Assembly (NCBI GenBank): GCA_022241605.1
Contig: JAKOMQ010000009.1
Coordinates: forward strand, 1 to 64,000
Source: Aquimonas sp.
Lineage (GTDB): Bacteria > Pseudomonadota > Gammaproteobacteria > Xanthomonadales > Xanthomonadaceae
Reading direction: 5' to 3'
DNA length: 64,000 bases
Each line of letters opens with the position of its first letter. Within the stretch, counting starts at the first letter, position 1. The notes beneath the pieces were generated by a model, which was not told the DNA's origin, did no database searches, and was given only the letters and a program-made list of their open reading frames with translations. Both the position numbers and the translations under genes were made by a program. Positions 59,522 to 64,000 of the stretch are shown here, in pieces.

Positions 59522-60997
59522 TCAATCCTCGCGGGTGACCCGCAGCACTTCATCCGCCGAGGTGATGCCAGCCAGCACCTTACTCCAGCCGTCATCAAGG
59601 ATCGAGGGCGTGTGGCGCCGCGCCTCGCGGCTGAGCGCGACCTCGGCGGCACCGGCGTGGATCAGGGCGCGCATTGCCTCATCGACCAGCACCACTTCGT
59701 ACAGACCGCTGCGGCTGCGATAGCCGCTGGCGCGGCCGGGCAGCTCGGCGCGTGGTCGCGCGAAGCGCAGCTCCGGATCGGGCGCACGGCCAAAGGCGGC
59801 GAATTCGGCGGCGCTGGGCGCATACCACTCGCAGAGTTCGGGGTCGAGCCGGCGCACTAGGCGCTGGGCCAGCACGCCGAGCAGCGAGGAGGAAAGCAGG
59901 AAGGGCTCCACGCCCATGTCGTGCAGACGGGTCACTGCACCCACCGCCGAGTTGGTGTGCAGGGTGGACAGCACCAGGTGACCGGTCAGCGAGGCCTGCA
60001 CCGCGATCTCGGCGGTTTCCAGGTCGCGGATCTCGCCCACCATCACCACGTCGGGATCCTGGCGCAGGATGGCGCGCAGGCCGCGAGCGAAGGTCATCTC
60101 CACCTTGGGGTTGACCTGGGTCTGGCCGATGCCATCGAGGTAGTACTCGATCGGGTCTTCCACGGTGAGGATGTTGCGGGTGCTGTCGTTGAGCCGCGAC
60201 AGGGCCGCATACAGCGTGGTGGTCTTGCCCGATCCGGTGGGGCCGGTAACCAGCAGAATGCCGTGAGGGCGATGGATCAGGCGATCGACGTGTCCGAGCG
60301 CGACCGGATCCATCCCGAGTTCGGCCAGGTCGAGCCGGCCGGCCTGCTTGTCGAGCAGGCGCAGCACCACGCGTTCGCCGAAGCCGGCGGGAATAGTCGA
60401 CACCCGCACGTCGACCGGGCGGCCGGCAATCCGCAGGCTGATGCGGCCGTCCTGAGGCAGGCGCTTCTCGGCGATGTCGAGCTTGGCCATCACCTTGATG
60501 CGGCTGACCACCGGCTGCGCGACCGCCTTCTGCGGGCGCAGCACCTCGCGCAGCACGCCGTCGACGCGGAAGCGCACCAGCAGACTGTGCTCGAAGGGCT
60601 CCAGGTGGATGTCGGAGGCGTTCTCTTTCACCGCCTCGGTCAACAGCGCGTTGATGAGGCGGATGATCGGCGCCTCGTCCTCGCTCTCCAGCAGGTCCTG
60701 CGGCTCGGGCAGGGCCTCGGCCAGCTGGTTCAGGTCCAGCCGCTCATCGAAATCGGCGGCCATCGCCATCGCCTCATCGCCACCGCCCTCATAAAGCCGG
60801 CGCAGGAGGGCGTCGAAGGCTTCGGGCTCGTAGCGGCTGAGCTTGAGCGGGCGCCCCAGGTGGCGACGCAGCTCGGCGATGACCTCGGGTGCCACGCCGC
60901 GACGCCAGGCGACCTCCGCCTGCGCCTCGTCCAGCGCCAGCACGGCGGCGCCGTGGCGGCGGGCGAAGCCAAAGCCCGGGCGCTGCGGCAGGCTCAC
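59522..60997 (-). CDS. gspE: Type II secretion system ATPase
   Basis: A 491-residue hexameric ATPase that drives pseudopilus assembly. Walker [11 protein letters not shown] (252-261), Asp box [20 protein letters not shown], Walker [21 protein letters not shown] and His box [20 protein letters not shown] are intact. N-terminal blocks [20 protein letters not shown] mark the N2 domain. Unusual: the zinc-binding tetracysteine module normally found between the His box and the C-terminus is gone; the corresponding region ([18 protein letters not shown] ... [16 protein letters not shown]) has one cysteine only. The start overlaps the gspD stop by four bases. No gspF follows; a gspF gene lies 5 kb further on. 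Confidence 0.94.
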   Translation of the reverse strand: MSLPQRPGFGFARRHGAAVLALDEAQAEVAWRRGVAPEVIAELRRHLGRPLKLSRYEPEAFDALLRRLYEGGGDEAMAMAADFDERLDLNQLAEALPEPQDLLESEDEAPIIRLINALLTEAVKENASDIHLEPFEHSLLVRFRVDGVLREVLRPQKAVAQPVVSRIKVMAKLDIAEKRLPQDGRISLRIAGRPVDVRVSTIPAGFGERVVLRLLDKQAGRLDLAELGMDPVALGHVDRLIHRPHGILLVTGPTGSGKTTTLYAALSRLNDSTRNILTVEDPIEYYLDGIGQTQVNPKVEMTFARGLRAILRQDPDVVMVGEIRDLETAEIAVQASLTGHLVLSTLHTNSAVGAVTRLHDMGVEPFLLSSSLLGVLAQRLVRRLDPELCEWYAPSAAEFAAFGRAPDPELRFARPRAELPGRASGYRSRSGLYEVVLVDEAMRALIHAGAAEVALSREARRHTPSILDDGWSKVLAGITSADEVLRVTRED

Positions 60998-63048
60998 GGC
61001 CGCGGCGGCTCCGGCTGCTGCGGCGGTGGCGGTGGATTGCGGAACAGGTCGGCCGGCAGCTCCGGCAGCAGCGGCTGATACTCACCGCCGATGCGGCTCT
61101 CCGAGCGCTCGCGCACGCGCAGCTGCTCGGTGCGGATGTAGTTGTACTTCTCCGACGACACCGCCGCCTCGGTGGCGGCATCGCGCAAGATGGTCGGGCG
61201 CAGGAACACCACCAGATGGCGCTTGCTGCGCGAGGCCGCGCGGTTCTTGAACAGCTTGCCGAACAGCGGGATCCGCGACACACCGGGCACGCCCTGCACG
61301 TTCTCCGTGGTTTCCTCGGAGGTGAGTCCGCCGAGCACCAGCAGGCCGCGGTCCGGCACCAGCACGGTGGTCGACAGCTCGCGCTTGTTGGTGATCAGGT
61401 CGATTGCGCCCGAGGCCTGCGGCGCCAGTGCGGAGACTTCCTGCTTCAGCACCAGCCGCACCGCATCGCCCTCGTTGATGTGCGGGGTGACGGTGAGGAT
61501 CACGCCGACATCCTTGCGCTCGACCGTCTGGAACGGGTTGGTCGGCTGGTTGACCCCACCGCCGGCGGCGGTATTCGTGTACTGGCCGGTCAGGAAGGGC
61601 ACCTCCTGCACCACCTTGATTTCGGCCTCCTGATGGTCAAGGGTGACGATGCTGGGGCTGGACAGCACGTTGGCGCGGCCGTCGCCGCGCAGGGCCTTCA
61701 CCAGCGCGCCGAGCTGGAACACGGTGACATCGTCGCCACCGGGCCCGAGCGGCAGGCGCAGGGACCCGCGCAGGTAGCCGACGTTCAGCCCGCTGCCGCG
61801 CACCGCGCCGAGTGGATCAAGGATGCCGCCGACGATGCCGCTGTTGCCGGCTCCGGGGAAGTTGGTGCCGCCAATCACGCCGCGGCCGTCCTCCCCGACA
61901 TTGGTGCTCTGCCACTGCACGCCCAGCTCGGAGATCAGCTCGTCGCTCAGCTCGGCGATGATCGCCTCCACGTGCACCTGCGCACGCCGCACGTCGAGCT
62001 GGCGCACCACCGAGGCCAGCTCGCGGAACACCGCCGGCTGCGCGCTGATCACCAGCGCATTGGTTTCCGGATGGGCCTGGATCGTGGCCGAGCGCGCGCC
62101 TTCCGCGCCCGGGGCCTGCCCGGTCAGGGTGGCGGCCACGCCCTCCAGCACCGGCACCAGGGCCGCGGCACTGGCGTTGCGCAGGTAGACCACCTGGGTG
62201 GAATCACCGCCGTCCAAGGGCGTGTCCAGATGCACCACCAGGCTGCGCGCGCGCAGGCGCTGGGCGCGGTCGCCGGACAGCAGCAGAGAGTTGCTGCGCT
62301 CATCCGCCAGCACCCGCGGCTGGGCCCCGGCGGCGCCGGTCGCGCTTTGCTCAAGCGCGATCAGGGTGCGCGCGATCTCGACCGCGCTGGCGTGGCGCAG
62401 CGGGATCACCTCGATCTCCGCATCGGCGGCGACATCGACCCGCCGGATGATGCTGCTGATCCGCTCCAGGTTGCCGGCGCGATCAGCCACCAGCAGGCTG
62501 TTGCTGCCGCCGTGCGCGGCCACATGCGCCTGCTGCGACAGCAGCGGCCGCAGCAGCGCGGCCATCTCATCGGCGCTGACGTGCCTGAGCTCGATCAGCC
62601 GGGTGAGCACCGCGTCCGGGCCGCCGTCGACCGCGCCCAGGCTGCCCTGCTGGGCGGCGCTGACGTCGGGGACGATCTTGGTCATGCGCCCGGACGCCAC
62701 CGCGGCGTAGCCGTGGACGCGCAGCACCGACAGGAACACCTCGTAGATTTCGTCGGCCGTCATCGGCTGGCTGGAAATCACGGTGACCGCGCCGGCCACG
62801 CCCTGGTCGACGATGAAGCTGCGGCCGGTGATCTCGCTGACGGTCTGGATCAGCACGTTGATGTCGGCCGCCTTGAGGTTCAGCGTGTGGCGGCCGCTGC
62901 CGTTGCCGACAGGTGCACTCGCCGCCTGCGGCACAGCCTGCGGGATCATCACCACCGGCGCCTCCTGGGCGATGGCAGGCGACAGCATCAATGCGGCGGC
63001 AAGGGCGGCGCTGAGCGCGTGAGAGCGGAGGCGGCGAGGATTGGGCAT
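60994..63048 (-). CDS. gspD: Type II secretion system secretin
   Basis: A secretin of about 684 residues forming the outer-membrane channel. The start at 63048 gives a regular signal peptide ([22 protein letters not shown]); ATGs at 63057 and 63075 are possible. Domain order: N0 ([20 protein letters not shown]), N1 to N3 repeats (for example [20 protein letters not shown] and [20 protein letters not shown]), then the secretin core with [21 protein letters not shown]-type strand, [27 protein letters not shown] and [20 protein letters not shown] followed by [18 protein letters not shown]. The C-terminal tail is proline-rich ([13 protein letters not shown]) and lacks a clear pilotin-binding S-domain. 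It sits between gspC and gspE. Confidence 0.95.
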   Translation of the reverse strand: MPNPRRLRSHALSAALAAALMLSPAIAQEAPVVMIPQAVPQAASAPVGNGSGRHTLNLKAADINVLIQTVSEITGRSFIVDQGVAGAVTVISSQPMTADEIYEVFLSVLRVHGYAAVASGRMTKIVPDVSAAQQGSLGAVDGGPDAVLTRLIELRHVSADEMAALLRPLLSQQAHVAAHGGSNSLLVADRAGNLERISSIIRRVDVAADAEIEVIPLRHASAVEIARTLIALEQSATGAAGAQPRVLADERSNSLLLSGDRAQRLRARSLVVHLDTPLDGGDSTQVVYLRNASAAALVPVLEGVAATLTGQAPGAEGARSATIQAHPETNALVISAQPAVFRELASVVRQLDVRRAQVHVEAIIAELSDELISELGVQWQSTNVGEDGRGVIGGTNFPGAGNSGIVGGILDPLGAVRGSGLNVGYLRGSLRLPLGPGGDDVTVFQLGALVKALRGDGRANVLSSPSIVTLDHQEAEIKVVQEVPFLTGQYTNTAAGGGVNQPTNPFQTVERKDVGVILTVTPHINEGDAVRLVLKQEVSALAPQASGAIDLITNKRELSTTVLVPDRGLLVLGGLTSEETTENVQGVPGVSRIPLFGKLFKNRAASRSKRHLVVFLRPTILRDAATEAAVSSEKYNYIRTEQLRVRERSESRIGGEYQPLLPELPADLFRNPPPPPQQPEPPRP

Positions 63049-63124
63049 TCCGGGCATCCGGGTGGGGGACGGCATCAGGGGGCGGCACCGGTGACGGTGG
63101 TAGCCGGCGATCTTTCCACAGCGG

Positions 63125-64000
63125 CTATTTGAGGTCCACGCCCAGCTGCTGCTCGCTGCCATCGCGGACCACGGTCAGACGAAGAGAGCGCGCCTCGCGC
63201 AGAGTCTGCATCAGCTCGGCCTGGCGCTGCGGACCGTCCAACGGAATGCCGTTGACCGCCGTGACCAGATCGGTGGGGCGCAGGCCGCTGCGGCGCATCA
63301 GCTCGCTGTCGCGGCCGGCCGAAACCCGCACGCCGGCAAAGCGGCCGTTCTCCAGCACCGGAATCACCTGCAGCTGGCTGGCGAGCGCAGCGGCGTCGAT
63401 GCCGGTGGCATCGCGGATGCTCTCCATGCTGGGCCCGCCCGGGGCGATCATCGGGTTGATGAAGGGCGAAGGCATGCTGCGATCCACCGGGCCGCCGCGC
63501 ACCGGCCCCGGGCTGGCGCTGCGCGGCAGCGGGCCTGGCGCCAGCCCCTCCCTCGGCAGGCTCAGGCCCTCGGTGACGCCGTTGCGGGTAAGCAGCACAC
63601 GGCCGGCGCTGATGCCAACCAAGCGCGCCCCCCCGGGCAGGTCATCCCCCACCCGGTAGCGCTGATGCGCGCCGGACTCGTCGGCGATGATGGCGACGCC
63701 CTCGTCCTCGGTTTCAAGGTTGAGGGTGCCGCGCAGACTGAGCTTGAGCGCGGTCTCGGGCGCCTGTGCGGCGAGCGCGGCGAGATCCAGCGCAGCGCCG
63801 CTCTGCCCAAACAGATGCGCGCGCGCAATGGACGTAGCCGGGGCTGCCGCGGCGCCTGCGCCGGGCAGCTGCAGCGGCTGGGGCGCCGGCAGGCTGGGGC
63901 CGGCCAACAGCAGGAACACCAGCCTCAGCAGGGCGAACAGGGCCAGCACGCCGCAGGCAAGGGCCAGCAGGCGCGCAGCGCCGGCCGACCCCAGCCACAG
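63125..64000 (-). CDS. gspC: Type II secretion system protein C (clamp), 5' end outside the window
   Basis: The frame is open to the right edge, so the first residues are missing. What remains has a membrane helix (LLALACGVLALFALLRLVFL), the HR domain (ARAHLFGQSGAALDLAALAA, then LSLRGTLNLETEDEGVAIIA and YRVGDDLPGGARLVGISAGR), a P/G/S-rich linker and a C-terminal PDZ domain (GVRVSAGRDSELMRRSGLRP, then DLVTAVNGIPLDGPQRQAEL). GspC links the inner-membrane platform to the secretin and is thought to take part in substrate choice through the PDZ domain. The gene is followed by gspD after about 75 bases on the same strand. Confidence 0.92.
   Translation of the reverse strand: MWLGSAGAARLLALACGVLALFALLRLVFLLLAGPSLPAPQPLQLPGAGAAAAPATSIARAHLFGQSGAALDLAALAAQAPETALKLSLRGTLNLETEDEGVAIIADESGAHQRYRVGDDLPGGARLVGISAGRVLLTRNGVTEGLSLPREGLAPGPLPRSASPGPVRGGPVDRSMPSPFINPMIAPGGPSMESIRDATGIDAAALASQLQVIPVLENGRFAGVRVSAGRDSELMRRSGLRPTDLVTAVNGIPLDGPQRQAELMQTLREARSLRLTVVRDGSEQQLGVDLK

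Noticed and set aside
60889-63132. A 747-codon open frame on the plus strand
   Set aside because: Antisense to gspD and part of gspE, composed of H/R/A/G repeats without any domain; the minus-strand genes are certain.

Overview
The window looks like a chromosome segment of a high-GC gammaproteobacterium of the order Lysobacterales (Xanthomonadales). Pointers are a leader-controlled ilv operon, a propionate locus of the acnD/prpF type, gspC/D/E/F genes, ECF sigma factor plus Ser/Thr kinase pairs, an IPTL-CTERM-like protein, and CTCTCCCC-type and GGGATT-type dispersed repeats. Placement below order level is not possible from the sequence alone. No rRNA, tRNA, CRISPR array, integrase or phage structural gene was seen.

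Layout. 1-6.5 kb is a decayed accessory zone: the right end of an IS3-family element that has run into an antitoxin gene, one intact antitoxin/PIN toxin pair bracketed by diverged direct repeats, three separate PIN-toxin relics, a secreted beta-helix protein and a secreted esterase. 6.5-14.5 kb holds a baeRF-type ribosome-associated protein, a DUF2254 membrane protein, a BON-MscS channel, a LamG/IPTL-CTERM-like protein and a dodecin. 14.5-24 kb holds a GST and then two ECF sigma/transmembrane Ser-Thr kinase cassettes that bracket two secreted proteins. 24-27 kb has a class I glutamine amidotransferase, a triple PPC-domain secreted protein and an M48 peptidase. 27-37 kb is the 2-methylcitrate (propionate) locus: divergent prpR, then prpB, prpC, a GNAT, acnD, a small ORF, a DUF559 gene inside CTCTCCCC repeats, and prpF. 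37-41.5 kb has a membrane-anchored unknown, pyrophosphatase, a broken diguanylate cyclase and a DUF2333 protein. 41.6-47.5 kb is ilvD-C-G-M-E behind a Leu/Val/Ile-rich leader peptide and an attenuator. 47.7-64 kb carries phasin, queD, rpoH with a near-perfect CIRCE operator, ung, a two-receiver response regulator, ftsX/ftsE translationally linked to gspF, several small enzymes, a thiolase, and gspE/gspD/gspC running off the right edge.

A second layer overlies the genes: a family of about seven 65-190 bp imperfect palindromes (ends like GAGAGCCTGTGAgAAACC) placed almost always just behind genes. In several cases they supply the stop codon and last residues of the adjacent protein. The most interesting leads are this palindrome family, the twin sigma-kinase cassettes with their secreted partners, the shared C-terminal F-A-x-GFE tag on two secreted proteins, the CIRCE site on rpoH, the ilv attenuator, and the DUF559 gene whose ribosome site and C-terminus are both made of repeat sequence.
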